Shown: positions 1 to 14,600 of the stretch, one piece after another | Layout of the letters: the number at the start of each line of letters is the position of its first letter | Numbering within the stretch: position 1 is the stretch's first letter | Assembly: GCA_013365325.1 (NCBI GenBank) | Contig: JABVXV010000055.1 | Coordinates: 227,274-291,273 of the forward strand | Source: Dipetalonema caudispina | Taxonomy: Eukaryota > Nematoda > Chromadorea > Rhabditida > Onchocercidae | DNA: 64,000 nt | Reading direction: 5' to 3' | The notes under the pieces: model-generated | What the model was told of the DNA's origin: nothing | The model's database searches: none | The model's input: the letters and a program-made list of their open reading frames with translations, nothing else | Program-made: the position numbers and the translations under genes

Positions 1-3000
1 TTATTTCAGTTCCACTCAAATCTTTTCATTATTTCTATCAGCAACTAATTCAATTCAATGAAAATGATTTTAAAACAAAGAGATATGTTAATTTTTAGCA
101 GATAATGTTTGAAAAATAAAATATAGGAAATCATTTTCAAGGCGATAAATCTGAAAGAAGGATTAAAGTTTAGTTTTTGATAATATTCCTATACTTCCCA
201 TCGTAAATGAAGGGAAAAATACTAATTTTGGATGCATATCGGTCAATTTTTTTTTTAAATGAATAAAATTTTAAATGATAACTGAAAATATTCGAAGGAA
301 ATATTTTGATTTGCAATATGAAACCTTCAATGGTGAAAATCGGTTCGTTTATTTGGTCACCGATTAAATCATTTTTTTTTTTTTTTCTTTTCATTTGCAA
401 TATGCATAATTTAATAACGAGATGCAAATCTAAAAATCCTGTTGTAGAAATATTCCTTTCCTGATGCAACATTTTTATGATATAAAATCCTGAAAAGTAA
501 ATTTTTTATGTAAACAGAAAAAAATTCAAATTTTTGAGAAGAGAGCATTTCAACGCGATATTCAGGAACTCACGATGAAATTCTGGGAGAGGAACTCTGA
601 TAATGATCGTAAAGAGTGAAAAAAACGAGAGAAGCACCACTTCCTATGATAGGCATTACTTTCATGTAGTAAGATAAAGCATTTAATAATAGTACACAAT
701 GGATCCGGTTTTATTTGTATTGCTAAATCGGAATTGTTCCTTTGTTTATATACTGTCAGATGATGCCTATTTAGCCAAACCCGCTTCACCATTTTGGCAC
801 CTAATTTTTTGTACATAACTATCAATCATAGCCTTTTGTTCAAATAACAAAAACGGATAAGCATCCTCGATCGCCATATCGGTCAATCATTTGAATGGAA
901 AGAAGGAACAAAAAAAAAACGAAAACATTTTGAGTGCAATAAATTCTTTTCAGATATTACTTCTTCCTATTTCCCCCCCAAAAAAAAAAAAAAAAAGGTT
1001 TTTCATACTAGAAGGTAACTTTAATTGATAGCAATGATATGTTAAGAAAAGGTAAAGTTCAAGTTATAATCGTTTGTTATCTAATATCGGGACATTTTGA
1101 AAATGATGGAAAGAATTAATAAATAATCAATAAATATATGAATAATATTTCAAAATGTGTAAAAATTTTTGGAAATGGAATAAGACAAGAAATATGAAAT
1201 GATTTATGAAACATACTCCAATGAATTTAAATAGCAATGAAAATGAACAAAAAGGATGAAGAAGATTCGATGAATGATGAGATGGACGAGAAGAGCTCTT
1301 ACAGTACGATTAAATTCTCTCCCATTTGTTTTCTAAAAGTGATTTCAAAAGTTCGAATGAATGCAAAATAATTTTTGTTATCAAAAAATAATGTATGTGT
1401 AGTCAGTCTATCGGTTAATAAATCTTTGAACAAGTATAGAATAGAGAATTCATTAACAATTAATAATTATTTCATTTTAAATTTGATTAAATTTCAAACA
1501 TTTCTCTAGATTTAATAAAATGTCTATTAAGCTACTCGAAGTAAGTTTACTGTCATATAATATTATTTTCCGGTTATATTAAAAATATAAACTATTTCAT
1601 TGTTCAAAAAGGAAAAAAAAAAAAAAACAAGAATTTTAGCTCTAAGATAATACTATAATTTCAATTTCAAATTCTATACAATAACAATTAATGAATGATA
1701 ATTAGTCAAAAATTCGATTCATATAATTTTGTACTAATTTCTCGTACTTTTAGTAGTAGTCTCGAAATAATAATACAGCGGATATTAATTTTGATATTAA
1801 AATTGATCAGATTTTTGATCACTTGCAGGACAAAGATAATATTGTCATCCTTTATTCAATTACATTATATTTGCCAGTGATATTAGGTTGATTTTTTTTC
1901 ACATGAATTATATTTACAAGAAATGTTAATTGGATTGAAAAAGTTTTAATCAACCATAGATGGCAATGCGAAAAAAAAAAGTTAAATAAAAAAAGAATTC
2001 AAGTTAGATTGAATAATTTTTCTAAAGTTAATTTCGAAACTTTTGGCTTAAAAAAAAAGAATGAAGCAACATGCCATCTTGAATGGAAGATGATTGTTCA
2101 TCATCAAAATTATCGATACTACCTGATCGATTAAATTAAACATACCGTCACACTTCAAACTGCCTTATTTGATTTACCATCAATTAGATAGTTCTATATT
2201 CCTTCCCACGTAAAAATGTTGTCTTTTTTTTTTTTTTCGTTATGAAATTCGTATCATTCATTGTCTGATTCTTTCTTATCGTAACATTTTCGTCATTCGT
2301 TGAAAATTACGATTTTCCTGTTGATGCTATTTTACACTTTCTATTAACAAGAAGGAATATGAAATGAAAACATGGAACTTCCTTCCACAAATATTTTTCA
2401 AGAAAAAGAAGTTTTAATATTTAATTTTCAAAAGAGAATAAATTTCAGGAAAAATTACAGATAAATGGAATGATTGAATAAAGTACGAACTTATGAGACT
2501 TGATATCATCATAATGCAAATATTTTAAATCACTTGGAAGCAGGATGGCAAATAACATCTTGGAATGGAAGTTTTAAATTTGATGAAACCAGTTGAATTA
2601 CAGAAATGAGAAGATCTATGAGATAAATCAAAAAATTGCCTGAGGAAAATATTAAAAATCGGAAATAAAATAAAATCTGCAACAAATGAATGCAATTGGA
2701 TGCATTTCGTTAATACAAGGGATATTTGTTTGTTGGAAGCATTTAAGCCAATATTCATTTGTTATGAATTTAACGATTTTGCAAAAAAATGAATGGCCTA
2801 AGATAAAGCCAAATGTTTAACCCTAACTCCTAAATCTTATAGGAAATTTATTTTCAACCAAAATCGAAAAAAAAAAAACTTAAATAATGAATGAAATTTG
2901 GTATGATACAGATCGTTGTTGATCTCAAATGTGCAACTTCACTATTTGAAACAAATAATTCTCATTTGAAAAAGTATAGAATTATTAATAAGAACATTTA

Positions 3001-6000
3001 CCTTTACCAAATAATTGATTAAAATTGAACAATTAGAATGAAGTTTTGAAATTCAAATATTCCCATAAGCCACTGAAAACAATTGGCCATTTTTCTTCTC
3101 ACTTAAATTATCTTAGTCTTGGATTAGTTAATATCAGTATTGTAATAGATTATTTGGACTAATCATAGCATATATAATTCTTTGCATTAAATGACCAAGA
3201 ATGTTTAAAATTCATAGAATTGTATAATAAAAGAAAAGATATCAAAAGAACAAATATTTCATCTGTAATCTATCATCAATAGTTCAAAATGAAACAATCA
3301 AGTCTGCTGATCACAAATATCGGTATGTGATCAATCATACATCTAATTTCATTGACAAAAAAAAAACCATATATCTAATCAATTAATTCAAATTTTAACA
3401 AAAAAATATCTAAAAAAAGAAAGGAAAATACAGTACCATTCATTGTTACACATTTAAATTCATCTAAACCTTATACGATTATTATCGATGTCATTGTTTT
3501 CACATTTGAAAAATTGGTGACGTCTTCGATATAAACAAAAAGTGCAAAATAATCACGAAGAAAGTGGAAATATTCTTCGGTTGTTACTATTGTCCATTTT
3601 TTTATTTATCCTATTAGCCACATTTTTCTATTTAACTAGAAAATGTTTTTGAGAGAGATAGAAAGAGAGAGAGAGAGAGAGAGAGAGAGTGAAAAAGAAA
3701 AGTTTTAAAAAAGGTTCATCCATTTCTTTAGCAATTTTATCCATAAGTATATGTTTGTTACATTTTCACCAATTTTAGGTTCTTCAAGTTTTTCTTTTTT
3801 GAACGAAAAAAAAAAAAGAAAAAAACGATACATTAGCTTGTTGAGATGAAATTTTCTTTTTTTTCTTGTAATTATCTTTTAGTTCCCATAAGAAAGCATT
3901 GTTATTTTTCAATGATAACATATCCAAAACAAAAATTATCATGGAGATGTCTGCTTATTTGATATTTTAACAATATTTTCGGGTAATATTCTCGGACTAT
4001 TCAGTAGACAAAAACAGAGGAAGAAGAATTTATTTGGAATATTTGACAATTTGACAGCTAGTTGAATTAGTTTGATGACTAATATTTTGAATTTCTTCGA
4101 AAAATCAATATGACCGATTTATCTGTTGATGTAAACCTTCTTCCCAATATCATCACAGGGTATTCAGGCTCATTTAGCTGGGTAAAAAAGCCTTTCCAGT
4201 TTTTACATCTTTTACTGTTCATCTTTTCATTGGAAATGGGACAAGAAAAAAAAAAAAAAAAAAAAATTAAGCATCAGTCATCTTTCAGTATTTGGTTCAA
4301 ATCTCAAGTGGCAATATTCTCCTAAAATATTCTGAACAGTATAGCTAAATTACTTCTAAACTTCTTTTATTCAATTTCTCTTTAATTATTTCACAACTAA
4401 AATATGAAATTTTGATATAATACGTTTAGCTGAGTCAATGAGTCAATAACCCATAATTTCGTAACATTTTCGCTGAATTTTGATTGATATATGATTCATT
4501 TTTTTTTTTTTTATGAATTGAAATACAAAATTACTACAAAGTTAATTACAAAATTATTTGTATAATTTGTTAGAAAACTTCAACAAATAATTGTAATAAA
4601 TAAACTGAAATAAAGCCATGTTGCATAAGAATTTATCACTTATATGCCATTTCCACAAAATTCCTCAAGTGAATCTTTGATCCATAAGTAACTTCATTCA
4701 ACACTAAATCAAATTATCAAACTTCTATTTCATATAACTGGCGCAATACGGAGCGTAACTAATCAATGAATACTTGAGATATGACATTTGACCCTTTTAT
4801 ATAATTCTATTCTGTTCTATCGATTCCATCATATTCTTAGACAAAACAAAACAACTGATACAAAAATGATCAACAAAACTTTTAAACACATTGTAATAAA
4901 TCAGTAAAATAATGAATTTTTAGTTGTAAATAATTTCAATTAGATTTAACTAATTAACAGTGTTAGAATATAGTATGTGAAGAAGTTAAATTCAAAAAAT
5001 TTGAACAAATTTCGTTGGATATTTTATATATAGATTAAATAATGATTTTAAAATGTAAAAAAGAATAGCTGAAAATGATAATTGAAGAAAGGAAAAGTTT
5101 AGCTATAATGATGTCACTTTATGAAAGGAACGGATAATGTACGGAAGACTGAATGTTAACATTCTTTAAAAGGGAAAATGAACATTTTTTTTTTTTTTTT
5201 AAATCTTTTTGTTTTTAAAATTTAGCTCTGATATTATCATTTTTTGATATGATAAAAGCTCAATTAACATCATTGGATGCTTTTGAAATTTTTTGGGAAG
5301 CATAAATTTTTGAGTTTTTAAATAAAGAAAAATTTATAATTATATCAAATTTTAGAATATAATGCTTAATTTCGAAATATTTTATTATTTTTACTGCTTT
5401 TTTAGTTACTATAGCTATTCGCTATTTGCGGGCAAAAAAAAAAAAAAAAAAAATGAATTTATTTTTTATTGTTGACAGAGCTCTTGGGGTTAATACATAA
5501 ATAGTGATAATGTTTGATGAAGTTACTTGGCTCAATATATGATATTGATGGCCATGTTAATGTTTATTTTGATAAAAGCATAAATTTAAATTATCATACA
5601 GTATTAAAATTTAGCGCAAAAATTTGGTCTAAACTGTATAAAATTACACAAATTGCATAAAATATATGAAACAAAAATGTTTCGATTTATTTGTTTCATT
5701 GAAATGCACTCCTGTTAAAAAATGTATTGGCCAAGTGCCTCAATTTTATTTTATATTGCATTCGTTGGCCAAGATAAAAATCGTTCCCATCGATCTTCAA
5801 TAACAGACAAACATGTGGTAGCAATGAATATTTTTCAAAAAAAATGAAAAAAAAAAAAAAAAGAAAAAGGAAAAAACAGCGCTGTTAGCTTCAATGTCTC
5901 ATTCTCCACCTAGCTTTGATATATTCATTTCAACAACTGTTGCTAATTCTATGCTACGATAATGATGATGTTGATGATATCGTTTAGCTAATTACTTTAA

Positions 6001-7727
6001 AAAGTTAACAATATTAATTAGTCTTTAAGAATATAATATTAACCAATGGAAAATAGATAAGAGATATTGATGAAAGGATAAATTTTGAAAATTATTTTAA
6101 CGACCTAACTAATTGAACCATACTTTTTTCCTATTTCATGTACTTCAAGAGTTCAAAAATTGAAATAGAATGGATGACTTTAAATTGGATACATGCGGCT
6201 GTTATTTGGTTAACAGGTAGAACTAAAGTTGTTTATAATTGTTTAGTGCACACAAAATATGATTGTAAATGATTATTCGAAGAATTTCTTACCAATTCAA
6301 GTAGGGAAAATTCCAACAATGATTTTGCGAATGTTTTCATCATTCATTTTGATCAATTTGAAAAAGAAGGCAGTTGTCTTCATAACATTTCCATCTAGAA
6401 AAGTGTGATAATTTACAAAAAAAAAAAGTCTGAAAACTTCTGAATGTACTTGGAAAGACTAACATTGATCCAGAAATAAGTACATCTTTTAAAGGTTATA
6501 TGATCATGTTGATAATCGATTTAATGGAAAAGATTTAGATAAGCTCAAAAGAAAAAAAAAAGAAAGTCTCTTGCAATCAAAATTTTCACCTTCTTACATT
6601 TTAATCTGGTTTGCGATGATCGATCCCTTTCAAAATTTTCTATCAAATTATTAAACTCTTCCATGATTCGATATCACAGTTTATATCAAAATATAAATAT
6701 CTGCTGAACTTGCTAATGTCTAAATTCAATTTAAAATTGATATTATTATACACAATTATCAAATAATGGAAAATCTTCGGGATTTAAAATAGGTCAACGT
6801 TAGGTTTTCAAATCAATTCAAATTCACTCCATTTAAAAAACTTCAAATAATTGAAGAATCTGAACAATCTTACAAGTTACATATGCATAAGCTTTAACAT
6901 TTGAAAAAATGGAATGTAAAAAAATTTACAATGAAAAATTAATGCAACAACTACCATGTAATTTTCTACTGAATTGTAGCAGCTAAATTCTCTAAATCTG
7001 CCGCGTGTCAAATTTCTTTCTTTAAATTTTCAATATGCAAATTACCCACTTAACACATCATCACAAATTGCTTGAAATAACAAATTTCTCTCTCTAGTTT
7101 TTCAGAAGTGCATTGGACGTAGATATATGCAAATTTTTATGTTCAACGGAGAAATAAAATAAAACCATCCCAACATGTACGGCTGGAAGATTTGCATAGT
7201 ACGCAGGTTTGTTAGTGGTTGCTTTCCTCTATTTTTTTTTTTCTTTTTTTGAAAAATTTGATTTGCTTCATTCCATTTTCAAGGTGAGAAGAATTAATTC
7301 ATTAAATGCATTTCGTTGAATTTTGAAAAATAGATGAATGTAGTATTTTCAAGCATTACAGACTCTTAGAATATTTCGTAGAATTCATAAATTACTTTCT
7401 GTTTTACAGTAATGTGCTAATTCCATCTATCAATGATACGATAACCTTGTAAATGTTGTATTTATCAATTTCGAATTGAATTTTCAATATTCTTCTCAAA
7501 TAATTTCTTCTTTCATGATGAACGATTACCGCTTTTCAAAAAAAAAAAAAAAAACACTAAATATCTGATATGATATGATGATGATAATGTTACAAACAGT
7601 CAAGTGTAATCATACGTATGCGTAGTTACGTCTTTTCAAAGTGGAAAAGATACGTACTGAAGTAAGCAAACGCATTGAATAATTTCTTCAAAAATTAGAA
7701 TTACTTTTGAGATTTTTAAGATTTCAG
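1..7727. other. Gene-poor left flank
   Basis: No exon chain could be supported on either strand. Open frames here are short, A+T-driven and without paired splice sites or recognisable protein motifs. The stretch holds many poly(A)/poly(T) runs of 10-20 bp and one (GA)n microsatellite near 3.65 kb. The last few hundred bases should contain the promoter of the four-TM gene that starts at 7744. Confidence 0.6.
3651..3689. repeat. (GA)n microsatellite
   Basis: Nearly pure GA dinucleotide run interrupted by GATAGAAA near its left end. It lies in non-coding DNA. Confidence 0.9.
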
Positions 7728-7743
7728 GTGGTGGAAAAAAAAA

Positions 7744-9726
7744 ATGCATATTCTACTTGTACCACATACAATTGAAATATGCACAGCAACGATTATCATC
7801 CTAGTATTACTACTTTGGCCAATATATGTTTGTCGAGAATTAACAGATACTGAAATTGAGAAAGCTTACAGTAGCGATCAACAATGTGCGCAAGAATTAC
7901 AAGTTTGTTTCATGTTTCTTATATTTCAAAAAATTTTCACTCTTTCTTTGCACTTTCAAAAAAAAAAAAAAAAAAGATAAAAAATGTTGTTATTCGCATC
8001 AAATCAATAATATTTTCTTACTCTTTTTACAAATTATTGTGCTTATTTAATTTCAATGGAAGAAAGAAAACGTTAAATTGAAGCAGTTCAGGAAAAAAAC
8101 AGCCTAAGATGATAATATAATCAATGTAGAATCATATCGTCATAATATTAAAAACATTAATTAATTTCATTGGAAATTCTAATATTTATGATGAATAATT
8201 GTAGCAACATTTGGAATTGGTTAAAAATGATACAGTGGTCCAAATTCTACAACGATTTGATGGTTACATTGATAACATCACTTGGCTAAATATTCGGTTC
8301 AAAATTTCTTTCATACATTTGGAATGAGAGTAATTAATAAAACTAGTGAAATTGTTTAAACGTCTTATTTATAATGCAATTTTCAAGGAATTTTCGGTTG
8401 GTGACATGAATTTTCGTTAGTTTTCTCAGTTTCAAAATTTTTTAAAAATAACAAATGGATTAATATTTCAGACATGAATACTATTACCAAAAATTTACTG
8501 TTAATAACATATGTTCAATGCTCGGATTTACTGGACGATTCGGTTCTGCAAATGGACAACTTGGATCTGGTATGATTTAAATGATTTCCTGAAAAAAAAG
8601 AAGATCATTGATTAATGTTTTTCGGTTGATAGAGCAAAACAATCATCATTTAAATTATCTAACTAATAACAAAAGTTTGAACGAATAAAAGGCAAATGTA
8701 AAACTATGTATCGATTAGGTAGCTTGGCTAAGTTTTCTATAAACTTACAAGTGCTTGTAGAATTTTAAATTTATTTCAAATTCAGATATTTACATATGTA
8801 TATACTAATATTGCATAATTGCAGCACATTTATTAATACCAATAGTCGCTGCTATGATAACAGTATTTTTTCTCTGGGCTCATATTTTTGAATTTATAAG
8901 AGACAAGGAAGAATCATCATTAGGAATTCAGATTTTCTGTGAGCTTATTTGTTGGCTTATTATTTCCGTCTGTAAGTTTTCAGCATAACTGCTTTCATTA
9001 AACAATTTTTTTTTTTTTTTTTTTTTAACTCCTTTCAATCTAGTTGAAATAATTAAGAAATAAACTATTACTTTTTCAAGGCTTAATTCAAAGAATTTTG
9101 ATAAATATTAAATGAACATTACCGCTCATCAAATCATTTTTTTTTCATTTTCTTCCTTCAACTTTTAGCGCTAACTATTATTGATTTCAATTGGAATGGT
9201 ACGAATAAAATGTTGCGCAATTTGGGTCAACCATTTCCGTTTGAATGGAAAATTTGCAAATATGTTGCATGGTTTTGGGCATGTATCAAAATTATCGAAT
9301 TGCTTCTGGCAAATTATTGTCAAAATGTAAATATCTATTCGAAATTTGCTATTTAATTTTAGAAATTTAAGTTTTGAAAAATTCAAACTAATCAATGAAA
9401 CCTTGGAATAAGAATAAATTGAAATTGTTGGAACAAGTGTACTATGGCTTGTTATAATGTCCACACCGTTTCTGTTATCATGATGGCAAGTGTCCCCTAT
9501 GATATTTCGATTTGAATGATAAAAAAAGGCTCAAATTTTACTTATCCTTTCTGCTCCTAAATTTCAATATTTACATTTCATCATCTTTCAGATCATAATT
9601 AAGTTTGATAAGCCACTCCGTTTAACGATTGTGGACTTACCAACCGATTATATGTTTATCGATGAGAATGCACCACCCTATCCAAATGAATATGATACGA
9701 TGGATAATGTTGTTAACCTTATGTGA
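7744..9726 (+). CDS. Four-transmembrane protein of unknown family (6 exons, 262 aa)
   Basis: Exons 7744-7902, 8205-8296, 8472-8569, 8825-8971, 9169-9326 and 9592-9726 join in phase throughout (789 nt including TGA). Predicted hydrophobic segments lie near residues 9-29, 119-140, 148-167 and 196-213. The order is: short N-terminus, TM1, a long loop of about 90 residues with an N-glycosylation sequon (DNIT), TM2, a short turn, TM3, a second loop, TM4, then a polar tail of about 45 residues rich in Pro, Asp and Tyr (ENAPPYPNEY). This is the topology of MARVEL, claudin-like and TMEM179-like four-pass proteins, but I see no signature that picks one family, so no function is assigned. The ATG lies 16 bp after a TTTCAG acceptor (ends 7727) with no upstream exon visible, as expected for a spliced-leader-capped mRNA. 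Exon 1 uses a GTTTGT donor. Confidence 0.75.
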
Positions 9727-11662
9727 TCATTCATTCATTTAAAAAAAAAAAAAAAAAAATTAAAACGATTTTTCTACAAATAGATGTGAAAAAGAAGCTT
9801 TTTTTTTCAATAAATATTTATTTTGTTTGAGTTTAGTCCTTCAGAAGCATCTATCTATCCGTTATTCATCCGTTTGCTGTATTACAATCTTCCTAATTAC
9901 ATAATCATTTAATTACAACTGGAAATGGTCATATGATTGCCTCACAAAAAGACAAATAATAAAATAGGCAGTTAATTGGATGACTAGGATTAAATTCAAC
10001 TAACAGCTAAATTACTAAATTAATCTACTGCTGCAGGACAACTTCTCGGCTTAAGCTTTGTTTTCTTGTCAAAAGATTAAAGGATCAATGATTATTGCTT
10101 ATTTAACTTCCATTACTGATAGGTAAGTATAGGAAAATTGTCGTTAACAATCAGAAAGAAGATGAAAAAAAAAAGGTTGAAATTGAATAAAATCGTGAAT
10201 TAATAATTAAAAAAACTTTCAATTATATTCAGTGCAGCTGATCGAATTCAAAGAAGTACAAAGCAAAAATCTCACATCGCATTTTAGAAAGAAGAATTTT
10301 TTTACAATTAAGATACGATGTCATAAGTTGTATCTATATATATCGCCATGACGACGAGATGTGACAGAAGAGCGGCAGAAAAAAGACATGAGAAAGAAAG
10401 TAAAAAATGGGTTACTTCTTAGATTTCAGAAAAATAACCCCTACAACTTGAATGTTATTTTGTTAATAGTGAAATAAATTGGGAAGCATGTAGCAGTTGA
10501 CCTTTGTCGAAAAAAACGATAATCCGATGCAGATGTCCTCAATTCATGAATTTCAATTTCACGAATTAGTTTGAAAAAAAACCAAAACTTTTTTTTTCAG
10601 AATTGAAAAATTTCTATGTTTGCTTTTATCATTCCAATGTATCAATTATCTGAGAACGATTTATTAAACATGCACCGTACCGAACGATTTCAAATTTCTT
10701 ACAAATTAGGTAATTGAAAAATTTGCGAGAGTAATTAAAAAGATGAGCAACAAATAATAGATGCGTCGAAATTTGCAAATTGCAAAGTTATCAGTTATTT
10801 GCTCTTCAAATTTCGTCTTGAATATTTCGATATCAGCAATTTGCACTGGAAATAAAATTTTTTTTTTACTGTATTCACAAAAAACATTTTGTAAGTTTTT
10901 TTAAAATTCAGTTAGGTGTGCTATGCTATTTTAAATACCATTTAATGCTTCGTTTAAAAAGTTCAATTAACAATTGGTTGAAATTGTTCGGAATTATCTT
11001 ACGCTAGAAAATGTTACGCTACAGAATCATTGGGTAAGATAATTCGTGTTTGCAGGTTTGAAATTCGTTGAAGCTAACCGAAGTTGAATTTTAACATTTT
11101 TATATAATATATTTCAGAGAACATTTCAAAACGTAATATTCTAAGGCATTTGCCTCAAATAATTATTAAATTTCACATATGCATTATTTACAGGATGGAA
11201 TTAAAAATAGATCAATGACATTTATCAATAAAATAATCATAAATAATATTGTTATTATTAGAAAAGATGCTGAATATAATGAAAGTATTGAAATTACTAA
11301 GCATATCTTAAATATTTACAAATACTTATATTTAATATTTAGAATCTAAAAATAGCATAGCTATTGATCAATTTCATGCATAAATCAGCGGTTTCCTTTC
11401 AACCAAACCAATCAGTTATCATACTGATAGTGCTTTTTGAAGAGCATTTGCATAATGTCTGCCTTTCCTCTCATCAATTTTTTTTTTTTGAAGAATATTG
11501 GAGAAGCTTGCTGCTATCATCTAACTTTATCTATCAAATCAGTCTTAAAGATAATGCAGATATCATTACTACATTTTTTGTATTGCTTGATTACTTGATT
11601 GCATTGCAAAATTTGACTAGAATTTATGTATTAATTAAATGAGCGATGATAAAGTTAATTTG
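9727..11662. other. Intergenic region between convergent genes
   Basis: 3' flank of the four-TM gene (+) and of the pseudoprotease (-). Beyond the AATAAA near 9.81 kb I see only A+T-rich sequence. A 92-codon open frame at 11364-11642 (+) has no splice context or domain and is not called. Confidence 0.5.
9809..9814 (+). terminator. Poly(A) signal of the four-TM gene
   Basis: AATAAA lies about 83 bp after the TGA stop of the four-TM gene, the usual position for nematode cleavage and polyadenylation. Confidence 0.6.
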
Positions 11663-14600
11663 TCAAATATCTGAAATTTTCTTCCTAAAATTTCTAAATA
11701 TCTTAACATTTGACAAGAAAAATGATAACAACATATTACTACCGATGGTATTATTGCCAGCTTTATCTGTAAGAATGACTACTTCCTCGGGATGTTTCCA
11801 ATAATCTTTTTCTATGAAATCCTCATACATACAAATGCCAACATAATAACATAAAAAATCATGAAATTCACTGATACGTGTTGCGAACATAAACTTTGTC
11901 TAAAAATTATCTTCCAATTTGAGAAATATTTGAGGGAATTTCTGCACTAAATGAAAATTGCTAATAAATGATGATATTAATCAGCATTATTTAATCAAGC
12001 TATTTTCGATAGAATGAATGAATCCATATCAACAACAGCATTTGATCAAATCACGATTTGGAATTATAAAGATGAAAAAGAAATGTTGGTTTAAAAAAAA
12101 AAAAGAAAGAAAAAAGTTTGACCATTTGAAATCTAAAATGCTGCTCATCCTTCAGCAATTTATAAATCAAACAACCTTTATTGAATACTTTTTGTGATTA
12201 GTGAATCGTATCAAGGAAAGAAATTTTGTTTGTAAACTTACATAAGCTCTCCCAATACCTGGCCGATACGAAAGAATACCGATTAATACCGGAAGATTAT
12301 GTAATTCCTTCATAATTGCAGCACCACCATCACCCTGAAAGTTCCTTTTTTTTTTTTTTCTGCAAAACACTGTTTTTGAACTTTACCTTTTACAAGTTTT
12401 TTGTGAAATAAGCACATTAATGTCGGATGTTTTTAATTAACATCTTAATTAAACTTTTTAAGGGAATATAAATTTGCAAATGTCCGCCGGATATTCAATA
12501 AGGTTTATGCCAGACTACATTGCTAATAATGAAATATATCAGACACAAAATTTTTCAATCCATAAAAATCATTTCATACCTCAGTGGCAGGTTGTTCACC
12601 TTCAATTATCATAATGCGTGAGCAAGCTGATAATGAAATACTTGCTGGGCATTCATTGATGTAAACATTATTTTCCAGGAGAAGATTCAATTTAACATTA
12701 ATTGGATTCTCATCATTTTGATGTAGTAAATTTCCTGTGATAGCTATCATTGGTATATGTTTATGAGAAGTTACAATTAATTAACATATCGCCATTACGT
12801 AACATCACGTCAAAAAAAAAAAGCATTAAGGTAAAAGTTAATCGAAATGTAATAGGTAGAAGAAAGCTCACTTCTACGCCCATATGAAGCAATGATATAA
12901 GAAGTAGCTTCATCATTTTGAATTGTTGATTCTGATATGCATGCCAGGTTGAAATGTACTCCTTCATCCTCCTCAACCTCATTTTCCTCATTTAATTGCT
13001 GTGCTAATTTATTTACAGGTTCCACTTCGAAAATTGCTATATCCGAAAATGCTTCATAAAAAGAAATGCCATGAATCTACAATAAATTGTAGCAGTACTT
13101 TTCAATTTTACTGAACTTTACTTAAGTGTTATTAATTAATCTCTAGGTGAGATTACTAATTATCATATATGATACTAAAGCTATCTTCTCTAGTTATGAA
13201 GCATTCAAGAGTTTCCATGTTGCATTTTAATTATCCATTTACCTTCCTAATCTCCTATGCAAATTATTAAAATGAGTAAAGTTTGTTGAATTAAATTTTG
13301 TTTAATATTGGTTTCAATTATTTAATTTGGATAACTTTCAATGCTACAAAGACAAATCCACTAAATTTTGGTTGAAAATAGAAGTAGTGCTATCATAATG
13401 GAAAAAAATTCCTTCATAATTGGAATATGTTCTGGCCTTAAAACTTTAGGTAGCATAATTATCCATCCTAAAGTACCTAAGTAAGCTATACCCATTACTG
13501 GGACATTATTATTACTGTTTCTTGTTTCCTTTTGTATTATAATAAATTGGCAACATTGAACATTTACTATCAATTATTATTAGAAGTGTTTTTTCGGTAG
13601 ATATATTAAACAATTAAATTCAGCTTCTTATATTTGTTAAATAAAAGTAAGAGAAGCTCACAGAAGCAACATTACTAATTATTGATGACATCGGTACAAG
13701 TAACGCAATCGGTTTAATTGATGCAATTTTCCGGCTATTTTCATCCTTATTTGGGCATTCCTGAATTAATATTAGATCAAAAATATCATCATCTTCTCTT
13801 TATTTCTATGAAAAATATCTCAAAATAAAACGAATAGTAAAATATTCCTAAACTTTAATTTGAAAACATACCATGGTGAATGTAATTCTTTTCGACAATA
13901 GCACAAAAAAAAAAAAAAAGAAAAAGGACTCACAAATCTTGATACATTATCATAGAGATTCTTGTCTTCTTCATCAATGTACAAACAAGATGCTCCACCA
14001 TAAATTTTAAATTCACTTACAGATGTATTTTTTAGACCGCTAAAAAAATGAAATAAATGTAAAACATAACATGGTTAAAATTATCCACAATGTTAAAAGA
14101 TAAAAGAAATTGAAAAAAATTTCCCCGTAGACAAAAATTTTTTGGAGAGCTTCGATTGAAAATGAACGATAATAGGAAATTACAGAAATTATTGAAATTG
14201 AAAAGTTTTCAAATTATCATTTTAAAAAAATTAGAGGTTTTGAATTTTGTGAAATAATTTCCTTTATTAAATTTTTTGCAATTCAAATTATGATATTTCA
14301 GAACAAGTAAACAAAACTATATGTTTCCTTTTCAGTTTATCGCAAATTTTTTAATCAATTATTTGTTTAGTTTTTCGATCTTAGAAAAATTTTAGGATTT
14401 CAATGAGTTTATCAATTGTGAAAAAAAAAAAAAAAAACTTACTTTTCATTGAATTCCAAACAACTAGCAGCTGTTATGATATGACGGAAGGTAATAATAA
14501 CTCCCGAACAAACACTGATATCTGAACAATAATTTTTATAAATTTTCGATTTTTTTTAAGTGAAAATTTTTATTATTTTGCTAATAAATCATTGCCTAGA

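Noticed and set aside
170..825. Minus-strand frames at 170-472 and 562-825
   Set aside because: No splice partners, no domain, and one is dominated by Lys/Ile/Phe from A+T bias.
13361..13573. 70-codon minus-strand frame inside the pseudoprotease intron 13077-13661
   Set aside because: No acceptor or donor fits it; skipping it keeps the protease phase and the trypsin-fold sequence continuous.
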